From Aphelenchoides besseyi (taxonomy: Eukaryota > Nematoda > Chromadorea > Rhabditida > Aphelenchoididae): a DNA stretch of 24,059 nucleotides. Shown here piece after piece: positions 1 to 9,163 of this stretch. Position 1 is the stretch's first letter; each line of letters starts with the position of its first letter. Made by a program: the position numbers and the translations under genes. The notes under the pieces are model-generated. The model was not told where the DNA came from, ran no database searches, and was given only the letters and a program-made list of their open reading frames with translations. The stretch spans positions 1-24,059 of the forward strand of contig JAMPIQ010000026.1 in assembly GCA_024699855.1 (NCBI GenBank), given 5' to 3'.

Positions 1-863
1 CATCTCGACTATATGATCCGCACCGCGATCGCCAGCGGCGTTGAACCGCTCGCCATCTACCGCGCCGCCTCCATTTTCGCCGAAACAAGCCTTCGGTCTG
101 CGGGATCGCGGCCTTGTCGCACCGGGCTGGCGGGCCGATCTTGTGGTCATCGACAGCCTGCAGAACTGCAAGGCGAGCATGGTGCTTTCCGGCGGCCGGC
201 TCGTCGATGACGCCCTTTTTGCCACGCGCAAACCGGTCGCACCCGTCGGCCTCGACAGCGTCAAGGCAAGACCCGTGCTCGCCTCGCATTTCGGCGTGCC
301 GGTCACGGAGGGCGAAAGCCCTGTCATGGGTGTGCTTCCCGGCAAGATCATTACCGAGCACCGCCGCTACAGGCTGCCGACGGATGGCAACCAGACCACC
401 GTGGATCTTGAAAACGACATCATCAAGGTCGCCGTCATCGAACGCCACGGCAAGAACGGCAACCATGCCAACGGTTTCGTTCAGGGCTTCGGCCTGAAAA
501 AGGGCGCCATCGCCTCCACCGTCGGCCATGACAGCCACAATATCTGCGTCGTTGCGTGAGCGAAGACGACATGGCGCTGGCCGCCAAACCGGCTCGGCGA
601 AATCAAGGGCGGCTTCGTGGTGGTGGAAGACGGCAGGGTGACGGGCGAGATCGCTTTGCCCGTCGCCGGGCTGATGAGCCCTCGAACCCTATGAGACCGT
701 TTTCGCGATACGCTGCACACGCTCAGAAAAGCAGCCTATGCACTCGGCACGACGCTGGAAGAGCCCTTCCTGCAGGTCGCCTTCCTGCCCCTGCCCGTCA
801 TCCGCAATCTGAAGATTTCCGATATGGGTTTGGTGGATGTGGGACCGGTTTGCGCTGATTTGA
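1..863 (+). pseudogene. ade: Adenine deaminase, C-terminal part, frameshifted
   Basis: Adenine deaminase converts adenine to hypoxanthine plus ammonia in the cytoplasm, feeding purine salvage or the xanthine dehydrogenase route. The window opens inside the gene, in frame 1 (HLDYMIRTAIASGVEPLAIY). Family hallmarks follow in other frames: AFGLRDRGLVAPGWRADLVV near 88-150, VIERHGKNGN near 435-465, and GAIASTVGHDSHNICVV near 502-555, the most diagnostic block. The frame breaks about five or six times: near 75-90, near 555, at AAA 586-588, CCC 679-681, TTTT 700-703 and GGG 841-843. Removing one base at most of these restores the expected family reading, which would end with TGA at 861-863. The N-terminal metal-binding half lies outside the window. 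Family is certain; whether the breaks are real is not. Confidence 0.85.
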
Positions 864-918
864 TCGGCGGAAAATGCCTCGGCGGAAGACGGTAAATGCG
901 CATAAGACGCACCGACCT

Positions 919-1035
919 CCTCATTCCTGTGCTTGTCACAGGAATCCAGTCGACGCGCGTCTGCGCGGCGGAGAGAGTCTTTTCAGCCCAATGACTTGGG
1001 CTGGCTAGATTCCTGTGACAAGCACAGGAATGAGG
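919..1035. repeat. Palindromic intergenic repeat, copy 1 (three-hairpin element)
   Basis: Bases 919-946 and 1008-1035 are perfect inverted repeats of 28 bases, and each arm is itself a hairpin (TTCCTGTG, 5-base loop, CACAGGAA). Between them lie GAGTCTTTT (975-983) and an inner hairpin, CAGCCCAA (984-991) with TTGGGCTG (996-1003), loop TGAC. The layout matches the element at 10937-11063. It sits between two convergent gene ends, a usual place for rhizobial palindromic elements. Family naming (RPE/RIME-like) is from memory. Confidence 0.8.
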
Positions 1036-1093
1036 GAAGCAGGATACGTTAATCAGCAGAGATCGCTGCATCTTCTGCTGTGTGCCCATACCC

Positions 1094-1557
1094 TCAATCC
1101 GGAGGCAGAGACTGTGCGAAAATAAACCACCCGCTGCGTTTCCTCAAATCCCAGCGCCGCATGCATGCGGTGTGAATCGACATTGGAAATATCGGCATCG
1201 GAAGCAAGTTCGCTCACACCCTTGCTGGTCGCCCAACGGGTTACTTCGGCAATCAATGCCGCCGCAAACGCCCTGTTTGCGAAACGCCTCCTCCACATAA
1301 ACGCCTTCGAGAAACGCCACGGGCGAGGTTGTCGCATCCGTTTGACATAATCGTGCCGCAGGCTGGCTTCGGCAAAACCGATGGCCATACCCGCCGGATC
1401 ATAGGCAATAAATCCAACCTCATTGTCGGAGACGTCCTGCAACTCCGCCCGGTGTTCGGCGGGTGAAGCATCCGGCCACAAACGGTTGACAGGACAGAAG
1501 CGACCACTCATCGAGCGATGCTTCGCCGGCCGTCTCGATGGCAAATTGCCCGCTCAT
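1094..1557 (-). pseudogene. AAC(6')-like GNAT N-acetyltransferase, frameshifted
   Basis: This is a GNAT-fold acetyltransferase resembling the chromosomal aminoglycoside 6'-N-acetyltransferases, which move acetyl from acetyl-CoA to the 6'-amino group of aminoglycosides. Recognisable blocks are LWPDASPAEHRAE near the N-terminus, SLRHDYV in the middle, and SELASDADI, then HRMHAALGFEETQRVVYFR at the C-terminus. The open frame as given runs 1544-1053, but I prefer a start at ATG 1557-1555: it gives the family's N-terminal LDEW helix, and it overlaps the upstream glucosidase stop as ATGA. Single extra bases near 1339 (AAA), 1326 and 1265 (TTT) break the central acetyl-CoA-binding region, and another near 1115 displaces the C-terminus, which would end at TGA 1094-1096. 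Substrate is inferred from similarity only; other small amines are possible. Confidence 0.7.
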
Positions 1558-3247
1558 GCAACGACCCCGCAAAACACACATCCAGTCCCTCGAGCTTCAC
1601 GATACCCGCATCGAATAGCGGGTGCGAAACCCGGCATCGGCAGTATATCGGTGACCCGCATGGCCTTCGGTATCGGGAATTCCACCGCCTCACGGGTGGA
1701 GGTTGAAAACGAAGAGCAGTTTTTTCATCCCCCTTCTGGCGCGTGAAGGCCAGCACATCGAGATTAGTCTTGATAAAATGCATGTCGCCATCGCGCAGCG
1801 CGCCGTGACCCTTTGCGGAAATGACAAGACGGCGCGGTAATGGTTCAGAACGAGTCCGGCTTGCGCTCCTGCGCATCCACAGCCTGCATGGCATGAACAT
1901 AGGGCCCCACCGGCAGCCAGGGCTTTTCAGCGCTGGAAAAACCGGCATTCGGCTTGCCTGTCTCCCACACCATCGGCGTGCGGCATCCGTCCCGCCCCTT
2001 GAAGGCGGGGCCAGAAGCGGATGCCATAGGGGATCGCGCAGATCCTCGAAGGCGAGTTCCGCCTCGGTCAGACCCAGTTCCTCGCCCTGATAGAGACATA
2101 TGGAACCACGCAGACTGGCAAGAACGCAGAGATGGGCAAGCTTCGCCACCCGCACCTGCTCCTCTACACTTTCGGAAAAACGGCCTGAGGTGGCGCACCA
2201 CATCGTGGTTGGAAAAAGGCCCAGCACACCCAGCCATCCGTCACCACCCTTGCCGAAGGTCTCGACCGAGGCGGCGCAGATGCTTCGCGCTGAAATCCGG
2301 CCCCAGCAGGTCGAAAGTGTAAGCACATGTTGAGCTTGTCATTGCCGGACGTATAAGCCGCCACACGTCCTTCAGCGACCGCGCCCCGTCTCCCACTTCA
2401 CCCACCGTGGCGCGCCCCTCATACTCGTCGAGCAGCGCGCGAAAACGCTTCAGGAAAGCCACGTTTTCCGGCCGCGTCTTGTCGTAGAGATGGTCCTGCA
2501 TGCCATAAGGATTGACGTCGGAAGCATCGAGACCGAAACTTTCCTCGTCGAAAAGCGGCGGGTTGTCACGCAGAAGCTTGTCATGGAAATAATGTGTTGA
2601 CGGTATCGAGCCGGAAACCGTCCACGCCGCGATTCCAGCCAGAAACGCCACGGTTTCGAGAAGCGCATCCTGAACCTCGGGATTGTGGAAATTGAGGGTC
2701 CGGGCTGCGAGGCGAGGAAGCTGTGCATGTAATATTGCTTGCGCACGCCGTCCCATTCCCAGGCCGGGCCGCCGAACACGGAAAGCCAGTTTGGTGGGTG
2801 CCGTGCCATCCGGCTTGGGATTGGCCCAGACATACCAGTCTGCCTTGCTGTTGGTGCGGCTCGCCCGGCTGTCCACGAACCAGGGATGCTGGTCCGACGT
2901 GTGCGAGATAACCTGATCGATGATGACCTTCAATCCCAAACGGTGCGCCTCTGCCATCAGCGCGTCGAAATCGGCAAGCGTGCCGAACATCGGATCGACA
3001 TTGCAATAATCGGAAACATCATAGCCCATATCGGCCATGGGCGAGGTGAAGAAGGGCGAGAGCCAGATGCCGTCGACACCGAGCGAGGCGATATAGGGCA
3101 GGCGTTTCGTCACCCCGGCAAGATCGCCATAGCCGTCGCCGGTCGTATCCTGAAACGAGCGCGGATAGACCTGATAGATCACCGCTCCCTTCCACCAGTC
3201 CGATTGTGGCTTGAGGTTTGTGGACCGGGGCATAGGGGCAGCGTCAT
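1554..3247 (-). pseudogene. GH13 alpha-glucosidase / oligo-1,6-glucosidase, multiply frameshifted
   Basis: A cytoplasmic GH13 enzyme hydrolysing alpha-glucosides imported from maltose-, sucrose- or trehalose-type sugars. All four conserved GH13 regions are visible, but in different frames: DQVISHTSDQHPWF (region I, about 2875-2920), GVDGFRLDTVNTLF with the nucleophile Asp (region II, about 2585-2625), ATVGEVGD with the acid/base Glu (region III, about 2390-2410), and NHDVVRH (region IV, about 2190-2215). The N-terminal WWKGAVIYQVYPRSFQD is typical. I place the start at ATG 3247 because AGGAGA lies 6 bases upstream; a missing C in CCCC then shifts it into the main frame. At least six further breaks follow. 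The restored end at 1554 overlaps the acetyltransferase start. Usual family length of about 550 aa fits the span. No agl transporter genes are adjacent, so no symbol is given. Confidence 0.85.
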
Positions 3248-3253
3248 CGGCGA

Positions 3254-3259
3254 TCTCCT
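3254..3259 (-). promoter_or_regulatory. Ribosome binding site of the GH13 glucosidase
   Basis: AGGAGA on the minus strand lies 6 bases before ATG 3247-3245. It decides that start over the in-frame ATG at 3233, which has no comparable site upstream, and so implies a one-base error between the two. Confidence 0.55.
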
Positions 3260-3389
3260 GTGGGCGTCTTGCCAGAGAATATAAAGCTGCCGCCGCCGCG
3301 TAAACCGGAACTTCGCACATGCACAAACGGCTACAAACCGCCCTTGTCAGAGGCGCGCACTCGTCGTAAGCCGCATGGCTGGAAAAAAC

Positions 3390-3395
3390 GGGAGG
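3390..3395 (+). promoter_or_regulatory. Ribosome binding site selecting a GTG start for kdgK
   Basis: GGGAGG ends immediately before ATG 3396, too close to serve it, but is 8 bases before GTG 3404, which is in the correct frame for the kinase (GGRFLSIGECMVEL). Confidence 0.6.
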
Positions 3396-3403
3396 ATGAC
3401 GGC

Positions 3404-4326
3404 GTGGGCGGACGGTTTCTGTCGATTGGCGAATGCATGGTGGAACTGTCGCAGGCCGGCAACGGGCTGCTGCGCAAGGGCTTTGCCGGCGATACGTTCA
3501 ATAACCGCCTGGTATGCGCGCGCTTGCCTGCCGCAAGACTGGTCGGTCGATTATTTCACCGCTCTTGGCGATGATCCGCTATCGGAAGACATGCTGGCCT
3601 TCATTGCGGAAGCCGGCATCGGCACGGAAAAAATCCGCCGCATCAAGGGCGGCAACGCCCGGCCTTTACCTCATCAACCTGAAGGACGGCGAGCGCACCT
3701 TCAGCTACTGGCGCAACGCCGCCGCCGCAAGGCAGCTGGCCGCCGATGCGGACCACCTGCGCAGGACGGTGGAAAGCGCCGATGTCGTCTATTTCTCCGG
3801 CATCACGCTCGCCATTCTCGCCTCCGCCCATGATGTCGATACGTTCCTCGCCGAACTGCGCCGCGCCAGGGCGGCGGGCAAGCTGGTGGTCTTCGACCCC
3901 AACATCCGCCCGCGCCTGTGGGCGGATAAGGATACGATGCTTGAGACCATCTCCAACGGCGCACGCGCCGCAGCGCTTGTCATGCCGAGCTTCGATGACG
4001 AGGCGAGCCATTTCGGCGATGTCTCCGTGGAAGCGACCATCGACCGCTACCGTTCGCTTGGCGTCGAAAACATCGTCGTGAAGGACGGCGCCAAGGGCGC
4101 GACGCTCGATTTCGGCGGCAGCCGCACTCACGCCCCGGCGGTGAAGGCCGTGGAGGTGGTGGACACGACAAGCGCCGGCGACAGCTTCAACGGCGCTTTC
4201 CTCGCACGCTATGTGACCGGCAGTTCGCCGGAGGAAGCGGCCACCTTCGCCGCAAGGGCGGCGGCAACCGTCATCGGCCACCACGGCGCGCTGATCAGTC
4301 CCGAGCTGCTGCCGCTGGTGGGATAA
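3404..4326 (+). pseudogene. kdgK: 2-dehydro-3-deoxygluconokinase (PfkB family), frameshifted
   Basis: KDG kinase phosphorylates 2-keto-3-deoxygluconate to KDPG, which enters the Entner-Doudoroff pathway from uronates and related sugars. The start FLSIGECMVEL and GFAGDTFN are the substrate-binding N-terminus of the family; YLINLKDGERTFSYWR is the middle; the PfkB signature DTTSAGDSFNGAFLARY lies at about 4159-4212, with the anion-hole and catalytic-base Asp in AGD. Two extra bases break the frame, one in AATAACCG near 3500 and one near 3650, so the protein is read in frames 2, 3 and 1 in turn; total length of about 307 aa is normal. It is divergent from the glucosidase, sharing a 156-base intergenic region, and is followed by a strong hairpin. 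An alternative assignment to another PfkB sugar kinase is possible but less likely. Confidence 0.8.
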
Positions 4327-4340
4327 GGCTCCGTCGCACC

Positions 4341-4381
4341 GGGGAAGCGCGCAAACGTCTGCGCGCAAACCACGCTTCCCC
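4341..4381 (+). other. Nested hairpin after kdgK, possible terminator without T-tract
   Basis: GGGGAAGCG (4341-4349) pairs with CGCTTCCCC (4373-4381). An alternative inner stem GCGCGCA (4347-4353) with TGCGCGC (4360-4366) competes for part of it. No T-run follows, so a factor-dependent or mRNA-end role is more likely than a classical intrinsic terminator. Confidence 0.5.
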
Positions 4382-4487
4382 GTCGTCACACACCCTGACA
4401 TGATCCTGTAACACGCACGCCGCATATACGGGCAGAAGCCGGGCAATGGGGATTCGCCCGCGCGCAGATGAGCAGGATCAGTGTTTC

Positions 4488-5542
4488 ATGACGAGAATCA
4501 CGATTGTCACAGATGCCTGGCACCCGCAGGTCAACGGCGTGGTTCGCTCCATAGAAAACACCAATACCGAACTCGCGCGGCTCGGCGTCGATGTGCGCAT
4601 GGTCACGCCGCAGAGTTTTTACAGCATCCCCTGCCCCACCTATCCGGAAATCCGCCTTTCGGTTGCCGGTTATCGCCGTGTGGCGGCGGAGATCGAAAAA
4701 AGCCAGCCTTCCTTCGTGCATATTGCGACGGAAGGACCGCTGGGCTTCATGGCGCGGCGCTGGTGCGTGAAGAACCGCATGCGTTTTTTCCACCAGCTAT
4801 CACACCCGCTTTCCCGAATATGTGGCGGCGGCGCGCTTCCCTGTGCCGGAAAGCTGGCTTTATGCCTTCGTGCGCTGGTTCCACAATGGCGGGCAACACC
4901 TGCATGGTGGCGACGCCGAGCCTTGAGACCGAACTGGAAGCGCGCGGCGTGCGCAACCTGAAGCGCTGGAGCCGCGGCATCGACGCCGAGCTTTTCCATC
5001 CCCGCCCGAAAGCAAAGCTGCCTTTCGACCTGCCGCGCCCAATCTTCATGACGGTGGGACGTGTGGCGGTGGAGAAGAACCTGCCGGAATTTCTGGAACT
5101 GGACCTGCCGGGTTCGAAGGTCGTCATCGGCGACGGCCCTGCCCGCCATGAATTGCAGGAGAAATATCCGGACGTTTTGTTCACCGGCGTCAAGACCGGT
5201 GAGGAGCTGGCCGATGCCTATGCGCAGGCCGATGTTTTCGTTTTCCCCTCGAAGACCGATACGTTCGGCAACACCATTCTGGAAGCGCTGGCAAGCGGCG
5301 TGCCCGTGGCCGCCTTCCCCGTCACCGGACCGATCGACATTCTGGGCGGCAACCCTGCCGCCGGTGCGCTGGACGATAATCTTCGCGATGCCTGTCTCGC
5401 AGCGCTTCATTGTTCGCCGCAGGAGGCGCTGGCGCTTTCCAGAAGCTACAGCTGGGAAAAAGCCTCACGGCAGTTCCTCGACAATGTCATTCACGCGGCA
5501 GGAAAATCCCTGCCGCTGCTGTCGCGTTCTCAGCTTGCATAA
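4488..5542 (+). pseudogene. GT4-family glycosyltransferase, frameshifted
   Basis: A GT-B fold, retaining GT4 glycosyltransferase of the type acting on lipid acceptors (the MgtA/SqdX-like group). The N-terminal MTRITIVTDAWHPQVNGVV is the acceptor-domain start, with TEGPLGF following. The C-terminal nucleotide-sugar domain has TVGRVAVEKNLPEFL, VIGDGPAR, LFTGVKTGEELADAYAQADV, and the signature FPSKTDTFGNTILEALASG with its paired glutamates, then PVTGPIDIL. One break lies at the T6 run near 4784-4789 and another at GGG near 4891-4893; between them the protein (YHTRFPEYVAARFPVPESW) reads in a third frame. Length of about 350 aa is normal. ATG 4488 was chosen because AGGA lies about 11 bases upstream and the family begins here. 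The acceptor cannot be told from sequence; a glycolipid role is an inference. Confidence 0.8.
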
Positions 5543-5713
5543 GGCGATCCCCGAAATTCTGTTCGGGAACGGTGGACGAAACGAAGCGGGAATGTCACAA
5601 GGCAATCAGGACGCGACTGCCGTTATCTTTAGAACGGGGTCGGGCTGCTGATTGACGTCAGGCGGCTGCCGCGAGAACACGCTGGCCGTCCTCTGTTTCC
5701 GGATAATACCGCC

Positions 5714-5968
5714 TCAGGACAAGGAAAGAAGCTCTTTCCGCTGGGCTGCGCACCAGTGATTGATTTTCTCGATGATGTCCTTTGCAGCAATCGGCAGGGC
5801 GCTGTTGGGTATGACAGCCACCGTCCCGTGGAAAACCAGCACCAGACTATCGGGCGGCGTGAGTGCGAGATGGTGAAGCCCAGCCTGCGTAGCAACATTG
5901 CCTCAAAAGGCCTTTTGCTGACAAAACCTTGAGGATCGACACTGCGCGGCGTAACCCGCCTTCACCAT
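5714..5968 (-). pseudogene. Small broken ORF, possibly YcxB-like C-terminal domain
   Basis: A coherent reading can be followed in minus-strand frames: GFVSKRPFEAM (about 5930-5897), then LHHLALTPPDSLVLVFHG and TVAVIPNSALP, then IIEKINHWCAAQRKELLSLS ending at TGA 5716-5714. A run of the form 'VFHGTVAVIPNSA' followed by an amphipathic helix resembles the C-terminus of YcxB-like proteins, but this is tentative. A plausible start is ATG 5968-5966, overlapping the DUF2026 stop (ATGGTGA), giving about 80 aa. At least two frame breaks are needed. It could instead be the decayed tail of a longer gene. The 170 bases between here and the glycosyltransferase show only a weak CCCGAA/TTCGGG inverted repeat at 5550-5567. 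Confidence 0.35.
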
Positions 5969-6570
5969 GCTCCGGTAAGCATCTGGCCGGAAAGCGGCAC
6001 GGCCCGCGCCTTGCCGTCGCGATCCGTTACCGAAAGCGATGCTGCCATCTGTTTCGGCGACTTGCGGAACCAGTTGGCGGCAACGCTCGCCATATCGCCG
6101 ATTATCGCCTGCCTGTGCCAGTCGGCAAAGCGCTTGGCCGTGGCTTCGGGTTCGGAACGATAGAAGAAATCGCCGGATTGTCCGAGATCGTTGATGGATG
6201 CCGCCATGGCGGCAAGGGGCCGCTGGAACATTTTCGCCGGCACGGAAAGCCCATCGGCCCCTTCCGAAAATGCCGGCGCCATGAAATCGATCGCCCAGCC
6301 ATCCGCCTCGATCCAGCAGTGGAAGTTCTCGCCCGCGCCCGTCACATAACCGTCTTCACGGTGATCGGCGAATAGCAGCACGGTTCCACCGAGATTATAG
6401 GCCGCAAGCCCACCCTTCGGCACCGCCTTCACCTTGTAATGCTGCTGCAGGATGAAGGCGCCGAAGGTGCTGAAATACATGGAGGCCGAGGCGGGATCGG
6501 CATTCTGGCTGATGAGCAGGCTGTTGATGACGCGGTAAATCCGGTGATAGTCGGTCTGCTTGATCAGCAT
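5962..6570 (-). CDS. DUF2026-like protein with a transglutaminase-like H...D pattern
   Basis: An intact soluble protein of 202 aa, which I recognise as DUF2026-like; function unknown. The region YNLGGTVLLFADHR, then ENFHCWIEADGWAIDF (residues about 81-96), resembles the His/Asp segment of transglutaminase-like and cysteine-protease folds (H84, D95). The helix that would carry the nucleophilic Cys is DPASASMYFSTFGAFILQQH (25-44), but no Cys is present there; Ser occupies the position. No signal peptide or membrane segment. The start ATG 6570 has a weak GAAGAG about 10 bases upstream. It lies downstream of der, separated by a palindromic repeat, and its stop overlaps a possible small ORF. It is one of the few genes in the left part without frame damage. 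Confidence 0.65.
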   Translation of the reverse strand: MLIKQTDYHRIYRVINSLLISQNADPASASMYFSTFGAFILQQHYKVKAVPKGGLAAYNLGGTVLLFADHREDGYVTGAGENFHCWIEADGWAIDFMAPAFSEGADGLSVPAKMFQRPLAAMAASINDLGQSGDFFYRSEPEATAKRFADWHRQAIIGDMASVAANWFRKSPKQMAASLSVTDRDGKARAVPLSGQMLTGAW

Positions 6571-6620
6571 GGTCTGTTACTCTTCAAAACCGTGAAATTG
6601 GAGCGAGCGGGTGCCCCTTG

Positions 6621-6746
6621 TTTCTTCTCCCCGCCGGGGAGAAGTCCGCGGCAGCGGGATGAGGGGGCGACGGTCGAGATATAGACGGAGAGGGTGCCCC
6701 CTCATCCGACCCTTCGGGCCACCTTCTCCCCGATGGGGAGAAGAAA
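6621..6746. repeat. RIME-like intergenic mosaic repeat, copy A
   Basis: The outer arms are hairpins, CTTCTCCCCGCCGGGGAGAAG (left) and CTTCTCCCCGATGGGGAGAAG (right). Inside are GCAGCGGGATGAGGGGGC and GCCCCCTCATCCGACCC, themselves complementary. It fills the der-DUF2026 gap and is the reverse complement of the element at 13904-14030. Confidence 0.8.
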
Positions 6747-6771
6747 TACGCGGCGACCCTTCACATCAAAA

Positions 6772-8202
6772 TCAACGCCGCTTCTTCGCCTTGCTCTCGA
6801 ACGGATTATCCGAACCCCGATAATGCACACGGATCGGCACGCCCGGCATGTCGAAATCCTTGCGCAGACCGTTCACCAGATAACGTGTATAGCTTTCCGG
6901 AATAGCTTCCGGCCGCGTGCAGGAAATCATGAAGGCCGGCGGGCGGGCCTTGACCTGCGTCATATATTTCAGCTTCAGGCGGCGGCCGGAAACGGCCGGC
7001 GGCGGATGCTGGGTCGTCTGCGAATCCAGCCAGCGGTTGAGGCGGGCGGTGGAGATGCGGCGGTTCCAGACCTTGTCGGTATCGATGATGTTCTGCATCA
7101 GCCGGTCGAGACCATAACCCGTCTGTCCGGAAATCGGCACGGCGCGAATGCCGCGCGCCTGCGGCAGCAGACGCTCGGTCTTTTCGCGCAGATCGGCCAG
7201 ATAGGCCTGCGGGTCTTCCACCAGGTCCCATTTGTTGAAGGCGAGTACGGCGGCGCGACCTTCGCGGATGACGAGGTCGACTAGCTGCAAATCCTGCTTT
7301 TCGAAGGGAATGGTGCTGTCGAACACGATCACCACTGTTTCCGCAAAGCGGATGGAACGCAGCGAATCCGCCACTGAGAGCTTTTCCAGCTTCTCCGTCA
7401 CCTTGGCCTTGCGGCGCATGCCGGCCGTGTCGAACATCTTGATGGTGCGGCCGCGCCAGTCCCATTCGACTGAGATGCTGTCGCGGGTAATGCCGGCTTC
7501 CGGGCCGGTCAGCAGCCTGTCTTCACCGAGGAAGCGATTGATGAGCGTCGACTTGCCCGCATTCGGCCGGCCGATGATGGCGACGCGCAGCGGCTTGGTC
7601 TCGTCATAGACCGGCTCTTCGTCTTCTTCATCGTCGCTGCCCGGCTCGCTGCGCGGCAGAACGATATCCGTTTCCGCCTCATCCACTTCCGGCGGGAAAG
7701 CGACGTCTTCGCCGATTGCCTCGACAATGGCGTCGCGCAGGTCGATCATGCCCTGACCGTGTTCGGCCGAAATCGGGCACGGATCGCCAAGACCAAGCGT
7801 GAAGGCATCATAGAAACCGGCATCCGAGCCGCGCGCTTCGGACTTGTTGGCCACCAGCACCACCGGCTTGCCCCGACGGCGCAGCATTTCGGCGAGCGTC
7901 TCGTCGGCCGGCGTCAGACCAGCCTTGGCGTCGACGACGAACAGCGTCACATCGGCATCGTCGATTGCCGCTTCGGTCTGCGCCCACATGCGGCCCTGAA
8001 GCGTTTCCGGCCCGGATTGCTCCAGACCGGCGGTGTCGATGATGGTGAAACGCAGGTCGACCAGCTTCGCCTCGCCGGGGCGGCGGTCGCGGGTCACACC
8101 CGGCGTATCGTCCACCAGCGCCAGCTTCTTTCCGACGAGACGGTTAAAAAGCGTGGACTTGCCGACATTGGGGCGCCCGACTATGGCGACGGTGAAGCTC
8201 AT
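6772..8202 (-). CDS. der: Ribosome-assembly GTPase Der (EngA)
   Basis: Der is an essential double GTPase that acts in maturation of the 50S ribosomal subunit. This 476-aa protein is complete. GTPase domain 1 has the P-loop GRPNVGKST (9-17), T in GVTRDR, DTAG (56-59) and NKSE (119-122). Domain 2 has GRPNAGKST (211-219), GITRDS, DTAG (258-261) and NKWD. The C-terminal KH-like domain (about 380-465) binds rRNA. An acidic linker (about 172-203, rich in D and E) joins the two G domains, longer than in E. coli but usual in alphaproteobacteria. AAGGA lies upstream of ATG 8202. It follows the YfgM-like gene on the same strand with a palindromic repeat between them, the order usual for yfgM-bamB-der clusters but without bamB. 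Confidence 0.97.
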   Translation of the reverse strand: MSFTVAIVGRPNVGKSTLFNRLVGKKLALVDDTPGVTRDRRPGEAKLVDLRFTIIDTAGLEQSGPETLQGRMWAQTEAAIDDADVTLFVVDAKAGLTPADETLAEMLRRRGKPVVLVANKSEARGSDAGFYDAFTLGLGDPCPISAEHGQGMIDLRDAIVEAIGEDVAFPPEVDEAETDIVLPRSEPGSDDEEDEEPVYDETKPLRVAIIGRPNAGKSTLINRFLGEDRLLTGPEAGITRDSISVEWDWRGRTIKMFDTAGMRRKAKVTEKLEKLSVADSLRSIRFAETVVIVFDSTIPFEKQDLQLVDLVIREGRAAVLAFNKWDLVEDPQAYLADLREKTERLLPQARGIRAVPISGQTGYGLDRLMQNIIDTDKVWNRRISTARLNRWLDSQTTQHPPPAVSGRRLKLKYMTQVKARPPAFMISCTRPEAIPESYTRYLVNGLRKDFDMPGVPIRVHYRGSDNPFESKAKKRR

Positions 8203-8220
8203 TGATCCTGGTTCCTTAAA

Positions 8221-8264
8221 GCACGTCTGCCCAAAACGTTACCTGTTTTGGGCAAAGGACATGC
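8221..8264. repeat. Short palindromic repeat between yfgM-like gene and der
   Basis: GCCCAAAAC (8229-8237) pairs perfectly with GTTTTGGGC (8245-8253), loop 7. The outer GCACGTC (8221-8227) and GACATGC (8258-8264) match at 6 of 7 positions. The GCATGTC...GCCCAAAA form recurs widely between genes in Rhizobiales (from memory). Confidence 0.6.
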
Positions 8265-8334
8265 GTAAAATAATGAGTTGGATCGCTTTGGCAATGCACA
8301 GAATGCCGGCGCGATCCTGCGTGGCGCAGCGGCG

Positions 8335-9007
8335 TTAGGCAGCCTTGCCCGAAGCGGTGATATTGTCGAGCATGATCTGCGCGCGGTTCGTCACGTTGCG
8401 TGGCGCCTGCGCGTCGCTGACGATCTGCTCGAACCATTGTTTTGGCCTTGGCGAAATCGCCGGCCTTGTAGGCGGCAAGACCCAGAGCTTCGCGGGCGGA
8501 AGCGCGCATGGTCTGGCCCTCGGCGCTCAGCGGCTCGGCCAATGCGACGACCTGATCATAGGTGCCGTTATCCACCAGCAGCCAGGCGGCGCGCACCTTG
8601 GCGGTATCGCGGAAGACCTGCGGTGCGGACGTATCGTTGCCGATGGCGGTGAAAGCGGCGATGGCGCCGGCCGCATCACCCTTCTGCGACAGCAGCGTGG
8701 CCGAGCGGAACTTTGCCAGAACCGGATAATTGCCATGACCGGAGGTTTCGAGATCGGCGAAGGCCTTCAGCGCCTCATCCGTCTTGTTGTCCGAAGCGAG
8801 CTTCAGCGCCGCAAGGAACTGGTCGCCGGAATTGGAAGCGCGGCTGGTGTTCCAGTATTCGTAGATACCGGTGCCGGCGGCGCCCAGAACCACGAGAACG
8901 GCCGCACCCACGACCACGATACCGTAACGGCCCCAGAAGCGCGACAGCTGCTCGGAGCGGATCTGCTCGTTCACTTCGCGGATAAAGGTATCATTCTCGT
9001 TTGCCAT
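8335..9007 (-). CDS. YfgM-like TPR protein (SecYEG ancillary), C-terminal frameshift
   Basis: A membrane-anchored protein of the YfgM/TPR_21 family, thought to assist periplasmic chaperones at the SecYEG translocon. It has a short cytoplasmic N-terminus (MANENDTFIREVNEQIRSEQ), one transmembrane helix (about residues 27-48, IVVVGAAVLVVLGAAGTG) and a periplasmic TPR-like region with repeated helix pairs (for example FLAALKLASDNKTDEALKAF). The open frame extends upstream to 9049, but ATG 9007 has GGAGAA 4 bases away and gives the family start. At TTGTTTTGG (8438-8444) one extra base shifts the frame; the expected tail WFEQIVSDAQAP to a stop at 8335-8337 lies in the next frame, whereas the given frame runs on to 8216. 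It is upstream of der, which fits the conserved yfgM-der neighbourhood. Confidence 0.8.
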
Positions 9008-9086
9008 CAAATTCTCCGTTACCCGCGCGGAGATCGTGTCCCGATCCATCCGTCCGCGGACATACCAAGCCGCTTACCCGGATCGG

Positions 9087-9120
9087 CAAAAGTAAGGCCA
9101 ACCGGGTCATGGTCGGCCTT
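9087..9120 (-). terminator. Rho-independent terminator of nnrU
   Basis: On the minus strand AAGGCCGACC (9120-9111) pairs with GGTTGGCCTT (9103-9094), ten pairs with one G-T wobble and a 7-base loop, followed by ACTTTTG. It lies 44 bases past the nnrU stop and before the YfgM-like gene. Confidence 0.7.
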
Positions 9121-9163
9121 CTAGCCTATTTTGCCTGATATGTAAGGGGGAAACGTTGATTTC

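Noticed and set aside
5905..5916. AAAAGGCCTTTT perfect 12-base palindrome
   Set aside because: It lies within the putative broken coding reading (SKRPFE) and has no partner sites; chance is adequate.
8229..8253. GCCCAAAAC/GTTTTGGGC hairpin as an intrinsic terminator
   Set aside because: No T-run follows on the minus strand and it lies between two genes likely cotranscribed; it fits better as a dispersed palindromic repeat.
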